Shown: positions 12,701 through 27,700, counted from the stretch's first letter. The stretch: 64,000 bases of DNA from Diorhabda sublineata (GCF_026230105.1 NC_079483.1:18283312-18347311), one strand, 5' to 3'. Made by a program: numbers and translations. Notes: generated from the sequence alone by a model not told the origin.

Positions 12701-15700
12701 AACATTTTAGATACTTCTAGATCGTTTTACGAATGGTATACGTCGATTTTTGTCGTTCTAGAACATTTTAGATACTTATAGATCGTTTTACTAATGGTAT
12801 ACGTCGATTTTTGTCGTTCTAGAACATTTTAGATACTTCTAGATCGTTTTACGAATGGTATACGTCGATTTATGTCGTTCTAGAACATTTTAGATACTTC
12901 TAGATCGTTTTACGAATGGTATACGTCGATTTATGTCGTTCTAGAACATTTTAGATACTTATAGATAGTTTTACGAATGGTATACGTCGATTTTTGTCGT
13001 TCTAGAACATTTTAGATACTTCTAGATCGTTTTACGAATGGTATACGTCGATTTTTGTCGTTCTAGAACATTTTAGATACTTCTAGATCGTTTTACGAAT
13101 GGTATACGTCGATTTATGTCGTTCTAGAATATTTTAGATACTTCTAGATCGTTTTACGAATGGTATACATCGATTTATGTCGTTCTAGAACATTTTAGAT
13201 ACTTATAGATCGTTTTACGAATGGTATACGTCGATTTTTGTCGTTCTAGAACATTTTAGATACTTCTAGATCGTTTTACGAATGGTATACGTCGATTTTT
13301 GTCGTTCTAGAACATTTTAGATACTTATAGATCGTTTTACTAATGGTATACGTCGATTTTTGTCGTTCTAGAACATTTTAGATACTTCTAGATCGTTTTA
13401 CGAATGGTATACGTCGATTTATGTCGTTCTAGAACATTTTAGATACTTCTAGATCGTTTTACGAATGGTATACGTCGATTTATGTCGTTCTAGAACATTT
13501 TAGATACTTATAGATAGTTTTACGAATGGTATACGTCGATTTTTGTCGTTCTAGAACATTTTAGATACTTCTAGATCGTTTTACGAATGGTATACGTCGA
13601 TTTTTGTCGTTCTAGAACATTTTAGATACTTATAGATCGTTTTACGAATGGTATACGTCGATTTTTGTCGTTCTAGAACATTTTAGATACTTCTAGATCG
13701 TTTTACGAATGGTATACGTCGATTTATGTCGTTCTAGAACATTTTAGATACTTCTAGATCGATTTACGAATGGTATACGTCGATTTATGTCGTTCTAGAA
13801 CATTTTAGATACTTATAGATCGTTTTACGAATGGTATTTGTCGATTTATGTCGTTCTAGAACATTTTAGATACTTCTAGATCGTTTTACGAATGGTATAC
13901 GTCGATTTATGTCGTTCTAGAACATTTTAGATACTTCTAGATCGTTTTACGAATGGTATACGTCGATTTTTGTCGTTCTAGAACATTTTAGATACTTCTA
14001 GATCGTTTTACGAATGGTATACATCGATTTATGTCGTTCTAGAACATTTTAGATACTTATAGATCGTTTTACGAATGGTATACGTCGATTTTTGTCGTTC
14101 TAGAACATTTTAGATACTTCTAGATCGTTTTACGAATGGTATACGTCGATTTTTGTCGTTATAGAACATTTTAGATACTTCTAGATCGTTTTACGAATGG
14201 TATACGTCGATTTTTGTCGTTCTAGAACATTTTAGATACTTATAGATCGTTTTACTAATGGTATACGTCGATTTTTGTCGTTCTAGAACATTTTAGATAC
14301 TTCTAGATCGTTTTACGAATGGTATACGTCGATTTATGTCGTTCTAGAACATTTTAGATACTTCTAGATCGTTTTACGAATGGTATACGTCGATTTTTGT
14401 CGTTCTAGAACATTTTAGATACTTCTAGATCGTTTTACGAATGGTATACGTCGATTTTTGTCGTTCTAGAACATTTTAGATACTTATAGATCGTTTTACG
14501 AATGGTATACGTCGATTTTTGTCGTTCTAGAACATTTTAGATACTTCTAGATCGTTTTACGAATGGTATACGTCGATTTATGTCGTTCTAGAACATTTTA
14601 GATACTTCTAGATCGATTTACGAATGGTATACGTCGATTTATGTCGTTCTAGAACATTTTAGATACTTATAGATCGTTTTACGAATGGTATTTGTCGATT
14701 TATGTCGTTCTAGAACATTTTAGATACTTCTAGATCGTTTTACGAATGGTATACGTCGATTTATGTCGTTCTAGAACATTTTAGATACTTCTAGATCGAT
14801 TTACGAATGGTATACGTCGATTTATGTCGTTCTAGAACATTTTAGATACTTATAGATCGTTTTACGAATGGTATTTGTCGATTTATGTCGTTCTAGAACA
14901 TTTTAGATACTTCTAGATCGTTTTACGAATGGTATACGTCGATTTATGTCGTTCTAGAACATTTTAGATACTTCTAGATCGTTTTACGAATGGTATACGT
15001 CGATTTTTGTCGTTCTAGAACATTTTAGATACTTCTAGATCGTTTTACGAATGGTATACGTCGATTTATGTCGTTCTAGAACATTTTCACATCGTAAATC
15101 TGTCTGGTTCCCTTACCGTCTCTATTAACATTTCTTCTGTCATTTTTTCGTGAAAAAAAAAATATTAGAATAGACTTGCTAGTCACTTACACGTGAAGCA
15201 TAGCAAACTATGACTGAACTACGGCGGGACACGTGTCTGCGAGCTCGCGCGGGTCGTGTCAGGTCGCATTGCGTCGTCAATGTAGATTACAGAACTACGT
15301 GCGGTACTGGGTCACCTCACACGTGCTATACGTGTTCCAATTTGCTACTAGCGTTAGATTTCTTATTTTGAGGTTAAGTTCGATGTTTTCGGCTTATTAT
15401 ATATTAAAATTGATGTATTTGGACACTAAATTTTTACTCAACGCTAATGTAGAGTATTTTGAAACGTAAAATAATTTTTTGTTCAACAGACTTTACCTCA
15501 AATTTTCAAAAAGATATATTGAATCATCACTAATTAATTTTTTCAAAAAATTTCATCATTATCTCAAAGTATCAAAAACGAATACTTGTTTTTACATAAT
15601 AATAACATCGATTTATTTTTTAATAGACGTGGGTATCGGTTAAGAGAATCAACAAGTTTATGAACGCTGAAGAATTGGATCCGGAAAATGTACAACACGA

Positions 15701-18700
15701 ACCGTCTGAAGGTGAGTTATACAAAAATTCATCGAGTTTGTACCTTGATGAAGAAAAATTACATATTCTCTTCAGGATTAAATCACATTTCAACCTTTTG
15801 GACATCTACAGCTCGCTTCCTGCAGATTCCCCATTCTAGAATCTTCTTCTTCATCTACGTATAATCTGCACTCCCACCGAATATCCTAATCACATCTGTT
15901 GCTTCCTAAGAAAACCAGTATAGCTTTTTGGAGTCATCTAGTCCAGGAATAATGTTTCTCGTTCATTTTTTCTCTTTCTTTGGAAATTCTTTCCCCTTGG
16001 TACCAATTTTCTATATCATAAAAAGGTTTTGGTTCAATAAAAGCCGTTTGTTTTTGTTTATTCAACGATTTTATCTGTTTATTCCTTTTGATCAGAAATC
16101 TAGACTCATTATTTCCATATTATTAACTTCGAGGTATGAGACCTTGGTACTTTGAGAGCTTCCTTGATGGTCAGAATCACATTTCTGATGGCTTCTGTCC
16201 TGTCTATGTTTGTAGTCACCGCAATATAAAATAACACAATTACAATATCTGGTCCTTCGAGCCGGATATAATTCAACAGTTCGGCTCGAAGGACCAGATA
16301 TTGTAATTGTATTTTTTTTTTTATTTTGGTAGTACTGAGTAACTTATATTTTTGATTTAGAACCATTAACTATCGAAAACGGAACATTTTCTTGGGGAGA
16401 AGATCCAATTTTGAAACACATAAATATCAACATAAGGAAAAAGACTTTAACAGCCGTGGTAGGAACAGTGGGATCCGGAAAATCGAGCTTGATCTCAGCA
16501 TTTTTGGGAGAAATGGATAAAATATCTGGTAGAGTGAATTCGTATGGAAAAGTGGCGTATGTATCTCAACAAGCTTGGATTCAAAACGCCACACTCAAAG
16601 ATAACGTTTTGTTTGGTAAACCGTACGATCAGGCTTTGTACGATGATGTTATCGAGGCGTGTGCTTTGCTACCAGATTTTGATATGCTTCCCGCTGGAGA
16701 CAAGACGGAAATTGGAGAAAAAGGTTAATTTATCAATTTAGCTTTTGTTTTTTTTTATTTTCAATTTTTTAATAGAAACTCGAATCGCTTAAAGGGATGC
16801 AGTCAAATAGATCACGTTTTATATGGACCACATTATAACGATCATATATTTTGGAATGACTGTTAACTGAAAATTGAAATTAACTAATGACTCGTTATTC
16901 ATCTTAATTAATTATTTAGAAGACATAGTTAATGGATAAGGCAATAAAAATCAATGTTTATTTGTTTCTATGATGTTTTTGCATAATTTGAATAATAGTT
17001 CTAAATATTTGAGAAGGATTAATGTTAACTAAACCTCAAAATTAACTAATGACTCCATATTTACTTTGATTAGTTATATAGAAGACACAGTTAATGATTA
17101 AGGCAATAAAAATCAAAGTTTATTTGTTTCTGTGATATTTTTTGCACAATTGAACAAGATTTCTAATTATTCGAGTAGGATTAATGTTAACTAAACCTCA
17201 AAATTAACTAATGACTCCATATTTACTTTGATTAGTTATATAGAAGACACAGTTAATGATTAAGGCAATAAAAATCAAAGTTTATTTGTTTCTGTGATAT
17301 TTTTTGCACAATTGAACAAGATTTCTAATTATTCGAGTAGGATTAATGTTAACTAAACCTCAAAATTAACTAATGACTCCATATTTACTTTGATTAGTTA
17401 TATAGAAGACACAGTTAATGATTAAGGCAATAAAAATCAAAGTTTATTTGTTTCTGTGATATTTTTTGCACAATTGAACAAGATTTCTAATTATTCGAGT
17501 AGGATTAATGTTAACTAAACCTCAAAATTAACTAATGACTCCATATTTACTTTGATTAGTTATATAGAAGACACAGTTAATGATTAAGGCAATAAAAATC
17601 AAAGTTTATTTGTTTCTGTGATATTTTTTGCACAATTGAACAAGATTTCTAATTATTCGAGTAGGATTAATGTTAACTAAACCTCAAAATTAACTAATGA
17701 CTCCATATTTACTTTGATTAGTTATATAGAAGACACAGTTAATGATTAAGGCAATAAAAATCAAAGTTTATTTGTTTCTGTGATATTTTTTGCACAATTG
17801 AACAAGATTTCTAATTATTCGAGTAGGATTAATGTTAACTAAACCTCAAAATTAACTAATGACTCCATATTTACTTTGATTAGTTATATAGAAGACACAG
17901 TTAATGATTAAGGCAATAAAAATCAAAGTTTATTTGTTTCTGTGATATTTTTTGCACAATTGAACAAGATTTCTAATTATTCGAGTAGGATTAATGTTAA
18001 CTAAACCTCAAAATTAACTAATGACTCCATATTTACTTTGATTAGTTATATAGAAGACACAGTTAATGATTAAGGCAATAAAAATCAAAGTTTATTTGTT
18101 TCTGTGATATTTTTTGCACAATTGAACAAGATTTCTAATTATTCGAGTAGGATTAATGTTAACTAAACCTCAAAATTAACTAATGACTCCATATTTACTT
18201 TGATTAGTTATATAGAAGACACAGTTAATGATTAAGGCAATAAAAATCAAAGTTTATTTGTTTCTGTGATATTTTTTGCACAATTGAACAAGATTTCTAA
18301 TTATTCGAGTAGGATTAATGTTAACTAAACCTCAAAATTAACTAATGACTCCATATTTACTTTGATTAGTTATATAGAAGACACAGTTAATGATTAAGGC
18401 AATAAAAATCAAAGTTTATTTGTTTCTGTGATATTTTTTGCACAATTGAACAAGATTTCTAATTATTCGAGTAGGATTAATGTTAACTAAACCTCAAAAT
18501 TAACTAATGACTCCATATTTACTTTGATTAGTTATATAGAAGACACAGTTAATGATTAAGGCAATAAAAATCAAAGTTTATTTGTTTCTGTGATATTTTT
18601 TGCACAATTGAACAAGATTTCTAATTATTCGAGTAGGATTAATGTTAACTAAACCTCAAAATTAACTAATGACTCCATATTTACTTTGATTAGTTATATA

Positions 18701-21700
18701 GAAGACACAGTTAATGATTAAGGCAATAAAAATCAAAGTTTATTTGTTTCTGTGATATTTTTTGCACAATTGAACAAGATTTCTAATTATTCGAGTAGCA
18801 TTAATGTTAACTAAACCTCAAAATTAACTAATGACTCCATATTTACTTTGATTAGTTATATAGAAGACACAGTTAATGATTAAGGCAATAAAAATCAAAG
18901 TTTATTTGTTTCTGTGATATTTTTTGCACAATTGAACAAGATTTCTAATTATTCGAGTAGCATTAATGTTAACTAAACCTCAAAATTAACTAATGACTCC
19001 ATATTTACTTTGATTAGTTATATAGAAGACACAGTTAATGATTAAGGCAATAAAAATCAAAGTTTATTTGTTTCTGTGATATTTTTTGCACAATTGAACA
19101 AGATTTCTAATTATTCGAGTAGGATTAATGTTAACTAAACCTCAAAATTAACTAATGACTCCATATTTACTTTGATTAGTTATATAGAAGACACAGTTAA
19201 TGATTAAGGCAATAAAAATCAAAGTTTATTTGTTTCTGTGATATTTTTTGCACAATTGAACAAGATTTCTAATTATTCGAGTAGCATTAATGTTAACTAA
19301 ACCTCAAAATTAACTAATGACTCCATATTTACTTTGATTAGTTATATAGAAGACACAGTTAATGATTAAGGCAATAAAAATCAAAGTTTATTTGTTTCTG
19401 TGATATTTTTTGCACAATTGAACAAGATTTCTAATTATTCGAGTAGGATTAATGTTAACTAAACCTCAAAATTAACTAATGACTCCATATTTACTTTGAT
19501 TAGTTATATAGAAGACACAGTTAATGATTAAGGCAATAAAAATCAAAGTTTATTTGTTTCTGTGATATTTTTTGCACAATTGAACAAGATTTCTAATTAT
19601 TCGAGTAGGATTAATGTTAACTAAACCTCAAAATTAACTAATGGCTCCATATTTAACTTAATTAGTTATTTAAGAGACATAGTTAATGGATAATGCAATA
19701 AAAATCAATCTTTATTAATTTCTATGATGCTTTTGCACAATATCAAGAAAAGTTTTTATCATCGTTAACTGAAGATTAAAATTAACTAATGACTCATTAT
19801 TTACCTTATTTGGTTATTTAGACGATAGTTGATGAATAAGCAAATAAAAACCAATTTTTTTTAATTGTTAGAAGTTATTTCAAAAAGTCTTTTACCGATT
19901 AGCATGCTACAAACCCTTCCGCTGGAAGTTGGTGCACCTGTTTAATATTTTGGGTAAAATTTCATTTTGCGAATTCTTATTACAGGTATCAACTTATCAG
20001 GTGGACAAAAACAGCGAGTCAGTTTAGCAAGAGCCGTATACTCAAATGCCGATATATACTTTTTAGACGATCCACTTAGTGCCGTCGACAGTCACGTCGG
20101 CAAACATATTTTCGAAAAAGTAAGAAATACAATAATAAAACTCGATATTTCGGATACTTACCACTAAATACTTTTTCATAAATTGAAAACTGGAAATTAC
20201 TACATACTATTTAAACGCTTACACTAAAATATTTACTATTCACTAAACTATACACTTACACTAAATTATTTACTATTCACCAAACTATACATTTATTACT
20301 TAACACTTAAAGTATTAATTTATTTAAACACACACTTGTCTATATTGATGTATTAAGGATGATATCATATTAGGGAGCGTCTATAAACCACGTGGTGTCA
20401 TATTATAGTCTTTTCCGGACACCTCCCTCCATGCACGTAGCCTAACGTGACCCCCTCTGCCAAATAATTACTTAGCTTTACTCTCTCCTCCTTCCCTCAC
20501 GTGACTTACTCCGATAAATAAGCGCAAATTTATACAAAACTATGTATTCTCGATAATTCGGATTCTAGAAAGTAAACTTCTTAAAAATTTGTTGTTTTAT
20601 GAGATCCGACAAGAAAAAATATTTTAGGACCAAATGATCTTGCTAATTGTAGTCGTACTAATGCCTCAATCTCATTGTATGTCACGTGACGACAACTTGT
20701 TTTCAGTAACGACAGTAGTGAAGGATTTCGTTCTTGTATTGTTCAAAGTCATTCAACGTTACTAGTATTAAAATATCAAAATTTTGTGATTCGAGGTTAT
20801 GTTCAACAATGTAAAGTCCACACCATAAATGCGAGTGATAGAAGCAGTGTTGCCAAAAATATAAATAGCAACCCTCGTGACGTCGTATGCAGTTTTATAA
20901 AATTTCTATACAGGTTTTGATATCATTTTATAGAACAAATTATATATGTTTGATTGTGTTTTAGGTTATTGGACCTCACGGTTTACTGAAAAATAAAACT
21001 AGAGTTTTAGTTACGCACGGAATCACTTATTTACCACGAACGGATAAAATTATTGTACTGAAGAATGGCGAAGTATCCGAAACTGGGACATATCAAGAAC
21101 TATTGGATAGGAAAGGTGCTTTTGCAGAGTTCTTGTTGCAACACATTACCGAAGAAGCCGAAACCGAAGCTGGTGAGTAAATTCCACTTTTCGTTTATTT
21201 CTTTTAAAAAAAAAACAGTGCAAACATGTACAAACTAAAAAATATATTATTAAAACATTAAAACGGCCATAACTTACTGTAAATAAGTTATAAAAACAAT
21301 TTAAAATTTCTCCGCTTTATTTCTTAGAAATTTGTACCCGTAACAGGACCGACTTCACGGTCCATGTCGTGGACTATAATAAATCATTATAATATATAGT
21401 TACTAGTACTTCAAATTCGACTGGATTGACATTTTTGCACTGTCATTTTGTTAATTTCTAAGAAAATCTAAATTAATGGTAACGCAATTTTATATTTTTA
21501 TAGGTTCTAACGTAAAAACAAATGGTATGTCGTTTGAAACTCGATAAAAGTAGATAGAATGCATTTTGATGTTTGGTTTTAATCATCAATTAATTTTTTT
21601 GCATCATATTCATTCTAATAACAGGACTAGATGTAATCATTTAAAAAAATACTCAGGGGATTAGAAGAAGTTGCATAACATATTCATAAAAAGTTTTATC

Positions 21701-24700
21701 ATTCATAAATTTAGAGATTTCAAAATAGTATTCGTTTTTTTTAAGTTACCCCGTATATTTCATAATTTTTGTAACGGTCTTTTTCTCCTGATTCCAATGA
21801 TATATAACATGCCACCCCTAAGATATATATTTTTCGAGTTATTCAATGTTGAAAATCTCAGCTTAACTAACTTGAATATGAACAAGTTATATTTAAGTGA
21901 GATCTGATATTAACTGTTTCATATTTAAGCTAGTTAAGCTGAGATTTTCAACATATAATAACTCACACACTGAATAAGTTAGTGGGGGCATATTGTATAT
22001 TTTTGGAATCAGTAGGAAGAGGGCTTTTCAAAAATTTGGAAATATACAGGGTATCTTGAAAAACCAATAATGGTTTCCCTTAAAAATTGCAACCTACTGA
22101 CTTTTTATTAACAAAACCCCACGATTTTTCTATCAAAACTTTGTTTTTTGTTTAACTAACGGAAATATGAAAAAGTTATATTTAAGTGAGATCTGATATT
22201 ATTAACTGTTTCATATTTAAGCTAGTTAAGCTGAGATTTTCAACATATAATAACTCACACACTGAATAAGTTAGTGGGGGCATATTGTATATTTTTGGAA
22301 TCAGTAGGAAGAGGACTTTTCAATAATTTTAAAATATACAGGGTATCTTGAAAAACCAATTATCCCAACCCCTAAAACTTTTTTATGAGAAATACCGGGT
22401 GGGTAAATAATAATCAATAACTGTTTGTTTGCTATTTTCAGTATTTTGATATGGGATGTCCCCAAAAATATTCCAGTCCTGTTAGAATTATTAATAATTC
22501 ATTACGACTTGTTATAGATATTTGGCCTTCATCATTTCATCGTATACATCACGTTTGCTTTTTAGATTGAATTATTTTCATGGTTTTTATTAAAAAAAAA
22601 AAACTTTCTGATATACTTAGAATGCATAAAATCAGGTTTCGATCAAGTAAATAATTGATTTACACTAGTTTTTCTGTTGAAATATACTGCATCATTAAAT
22701 TATTCATTGTAGTACCAAGTAATGTACCGGATGTCTCAATAAGATGGGTTTCGGTCTGTATAAGGAACCGTTCATAGCACGGTTATGAAAAAAATTGTAA
22801 CCATATCGTGAAGAACCTTGATATTGTTCTAATTTAGTATAAATATATCACTAGAGGGCGTAATTGGCTTTAAAAATCACAATTTCCAGAATTAATTCAA
22901 ATTAAGTTATAAATTATAATTTTTTTTATATTTTATAGAGACATCCTGTACTCTATACTCCCCTATATAAATTGTTTATTCATTTTCATCTAGCTCCGTG
23001 AACTTTTCAGCTAATCTATATATATTTTTAAATTGTTCCCTCCAAAAGAAAGTCCAGTATATATCTACAGGGTATTCCTTTAAACAACTCTTCGAAATTT
23101 TGTTTTATGTTTGAAAAATTTTTTTTTATCCGAATAAAATATTTTTGCAGAATTAGATGAACTGAAAGATCAATTGGGCGATACTCCTCTATCCGAAGAA
23201 GTAACAAAAAAACTAATAAGACATCGATCGCGCGTATCCGAATCCCAATCTGAAACCGGTTCAGATCACATCGGTAACGGTTCCGTACAAAGATTGAACA
23301 GCATAGACAAAACCAATAGAAAAACCTCGACAGAAGAAATAAAACGCGGGGAAAAGTTGATCGAAACGGAAAAGGCGGAAACCGGGAACGTTAGATGGGC
23401 TGTATACAAGCATTACTTGAAATCCATCGGATTGTTGTTTATGTTGGCTACACTAATATTCAATTTCGTGTATCAAGGATTCAGTGTTGGTTCTAATGTT
23501 TGGTTGGGACAATGGGCCGATGATAATAAAATCGTATCGTATAATGTAGTGGATACCGCTCGAAGGGACATGTATTTAGGAGTTTATGGGGCTCTGGGTC
23601 TCGGTCAGGGTAAGACACTTTTCTATTTAGCACGATTGAATAGTTGACTCAATGTAGTTATGTTGCTTGTTCATATATATATGAAAATATTTAATTATAA
23701 CGCTTATAAAATTAATATAGTTGATTGTAACGCATTTTAAATATTTAAGGTTATGTTAAGACTGTTTTAAATATCCTATCGGAGTGTTATTTTAATGTAT
23801 CTACCATAATATTAATTTTATTTACTTTTTAGAATGAGAATTTTCTTTTCTGTTAATTTTTGTTCATATACACTGCTCAAAATAATTAGAGGAACGATTA
23901 GTTTTTATTTTAATGGGTAATGGCACTAAAAAATCAAAAAATTAACATTTTTTAATCGCCAGACGAGTACAGTACAAAAAAATAGTAGTACATAAACCTA
24001 AAGAGGAAGAAGTACAATAAGAATATCAAAAATTAACAAATAGAAAATTTTGAGAATTAAAAAAAGTAGTTAGAAACTGGAATTCAGAAGACAGGTGGAA
24101 AAATATGAAATATGTGAGATAGTAGCAGGATAGGATAATAGGAAAACAATAAAAGAGGACTATATACACAATCCGAAGAAGGTGAAGAGTACAAAAAGTG
24201 AATAAATAAGTAAGGGAATCGAAACATAATAATTCTGAGATGAACCGATACGATAATGACAACAGAAATTTTTGGAATCGCACAAAAGCATTAGAAGAAA
24301 AGAAAAATAAATTGAAGATGTAGAAAACGAACTTGAAACAAAACCTGAAGTCGAAGAAATTCAGAAAAAGAAGCAGACCAAACATCATGGCAGAGGATGT
24401 AGAAAGAGGAAATACAAATGGAAGAAATCAGCTATGAAGAAGTCAAAGTGGAAATACTGAGAATAAAAATCAACAAAATAAATCCAGAAATGGTTAAATA
24501 TCTGGAGGAGAAGGCAAGACATCGATAAAAGAGTTGATGGAGGTCAGAAATGATACCACAAATTACATACCAATATGCCTAACTCAATTATTCTAACTAG
24601 ATAAGAAAGTAGAAGAAGAAGACTTATTCATTATTACCGATTTATTTTTTTTTTGTTATATCTTCGACTTTTTTAGAGAAAGTCACTTAACAGGTTCGCA

Positions 24701-27700
24701 TTTAAATAGCTAGAGCTTCATTGTTGCACCCCAAAATATTATAAAAAGTAGCCACTCACATCATTATTGTTTTTTGTAATATTTTCAACATGTTATACCA
24801 GTAATTTCTACTAATATTGTAAATGAGAAGAAATCTAGAACAAAATTGGTTTTTTTTTAAGATCAAACGGATTCCACCAGGAGACCTGATAGCACTCCAG
24901 TAGCCTACCCATTAAGCCGCCATCTTCTGTCATTTCCGTCCAACTAGGATCTATAGCGGGTCTGTCTGCTTCCGTTCTTATGAAATCTTCATACCTGGCA
25001 ACCGTGCAGAATCACCTGGACGATTCAATCAGGGTTTATGCTGCCGACAGTTTTCTCTACTTCCACTTCCAAACCCCTCCAGTGATTACACACAATTCGT
25101 GTTTAAACTTCCTTTAGGTCCACAGTTTAAGGTCTTTTATCAGTCGTCGCGTCCATTCACCTGATTTATCTTCTATCCGCCGTTGTTGCCACGTTTATAT
25201 TGTTGTAGTACGTTCGACGGTTGCCGCATCCTGTCGTTTTATGTCTGAGCTGTTTCCGTTTATCCTCTTTGAGCTCGAAAGCCAGGAGGTCCACGGGGAT
25301 TATACTCGCCACCACTAGGACAGCTTGTGCAAAAACTGTCCGGTAGAAAAAGGCGATTTTCAAGCTTCGTACCATCTCAGGACGTTTGACTAGACTTCTA
25401 CCCCATATCGAAGAATTGAATGAGCAGTTTTTCTGACCCAGATCCGTTAATATTTGCTTTGAGGCTTCTCAAAGATGCGGTCTAGTCAAAATTCGTTTCC
25501 TTGTGAGAAACTTTAACTCATTAATCGGTCCTTGATCAGTCATCTACGCCCTTACTCGTCTCATTATCTGGTTAGAACCAGTTTTATATATAAAAAAACG
25601 TTCTTTTATTGAAAATGAAACTTGTTACTAACAAAAATTGTTTCATAATTTTATGTATAAAATATCGTTCTAGATTTTATCTTTTTACAAATATCCATTA
25701 TTAGTTTCGCACGTTTTTCCGTTTACTTTGCCTGTAGTTGCGATCGCACTCACGAAATCTGATTGGTTTTATTTTCAACTTACACTATATAAATGAATAA
25801 TTTGTTCTATTGCTCCAATACATATGGTTTAGATAAGTTACAGTGCTCTGATGTGTCCAATCACTATCAAAAACTGTTACTACTTTATAAAAAATAATTT
25901 TGAACCGATTGGAACAAAAAAATATCAAAAACTAGCGCAATTATGGGGAAACGATGCGATTTTAATGGTATTGGGACTTTGAGAAACACTTTGTCTAATA
26001 ATATATGAAATCACACTTAATATTAACACCTCGTACATTATTTTTAAGTTATTTAACAAATTTCTTTAAAATTTTTCTATATTCTTTTCAGGTTTCCAAA
26101 TTTATTCACATTTTTCTTTATATTCTTTGAAATTGTAAGTCTAATGTCCATTGGCATCGAAAAAATCTTTTCATTGTTTTTTTTATTTCTTGTTTTATAA
26201 TACTTCCCGTACTTCTCGAATGTTATTTAGCTTCAAAATCTTGCTTATTCCTTATTTTTAATCTGGTTTTGATCTCAAATCATTCCAAGCTCCCTGAGGA
26301 TTTTTTTGCATCAAAATCTTGCATTTTTCCCAATGCTTTGTGACTTCGAAAACTTTGCATTCGTTTCTTATTCTCTTATTGTTTTCTTCTTCTTCTTACG
26401 TTAGAACTAGGTCCTGTATTTTCATCAAGGGTTCGCCAGGAGTAGTTGGGATGCTGAGGACCAGCTTCCATACCACCTGGTGGTTATAGTTGTGTCTGGA
26501 TTCTTATTGTTTTCATCTTCTTAATTCTCCCATACTTTTGGAATATTCTTTGTTTATTTTTTTTTAATCTTGATTTTGATTTTAAATCATTCCAAACTTA
26601 TTGCATATAATTTTGCATCAAAATCTTGCATTTTTCCCAATGCTTTGTGACTTCGAAAACTTTGCATGCGTTTCTTATTCTCTTATTGTTTTCTTCTTCT
26701 TCTTATGTTAGGACTAGGTCCTGTATTTTCATCAAGGGTTCGCCAGGAGTAGTTGGGATGCTGAGGACCAGCTTCCATACCACCTGGTGGTTATAGTTGT
26801 GTCTGGATTCTTATTGTTTTCATCTTCTTAATTCTCCCATACTTTTGGAATATTCTTTGTTTATTTTTTTTTAATCTTGATTTTGATTTTAAATCATTCC
26901 AAACTTATTGCATATAATTTTGCATCAAAATCTTGCATTTTTCCCAATGCTTTGTGACTTCGAAAACTTTGCATGCGTTTCTTATTCTCTTATTGTTTTC
27001 TTCTTCTTCTTATGTTAGGACTAGGTCCTGTATTTTCATCAAGGGTTCGCCAGGAGTAGTTGGGATGCTGAGGACCAGCTTCCATACCACCTGGTGGTTA
27101 TAGTTGTGTCTGGATTCTTATTGTTTTCATCTTCTTAATTCTCCCATACTTTTGGAATATTCTTTGTTTATTTTTTTTTAATCTTGATTTTGATTTTAAA
27201 TCATTCCAAACTTATTGCATATAATTTTGCATCAAAATCTTGCATTTTTCCCAATGCTTTGTGACTTCGAAAACTTTGCATGCGTTTCTTATTCTCTTAT
27301 TGTTTTCTTCTTCTTCTTATGTTAGGACTAGGTCCTGTATTTTCACCAAGGGTTCGCCAGGAGTAGTTGGGATGCTGAGGACCAGCTTCCATACCACCTG
27401 GTGGTTATAGTTGTGTCTGGATTCTTATTGTTTTCATCTTCTTAATTCTCCCATACTTTTGGAATATTCTTTGTTTATTTTTTTTTAATCTTGATTTTGA
27501 TTTTAAATCATTCCAAACTTATTGCATATAATTTTGCATCAAAATCTTGCATTTTTCCCAATGCTTTGTGACTTCGAAAACTTTGCATGCGTTTCTTATT
27601 CTCTTATTGTTTTCTTCTTCTTCTTATGTTAGGACTAGGTCCTGTATTTTCATCAAGGGTTCGCCAGGAGTAGTTGGGATGCTGAGGACCAGCTTCCATA

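Noticed and set aside
9949..15087. CRISPR array
   Set aside because: Units are continuous 61-base copies with no unique spacers, in a eukaryotic intron.
16544..16741. 65-codon + frame over NBD1
   Set aside because: It is an out-of-frame shadow of exon 9, whose frame carries the Walker A and Q-loop motifs.
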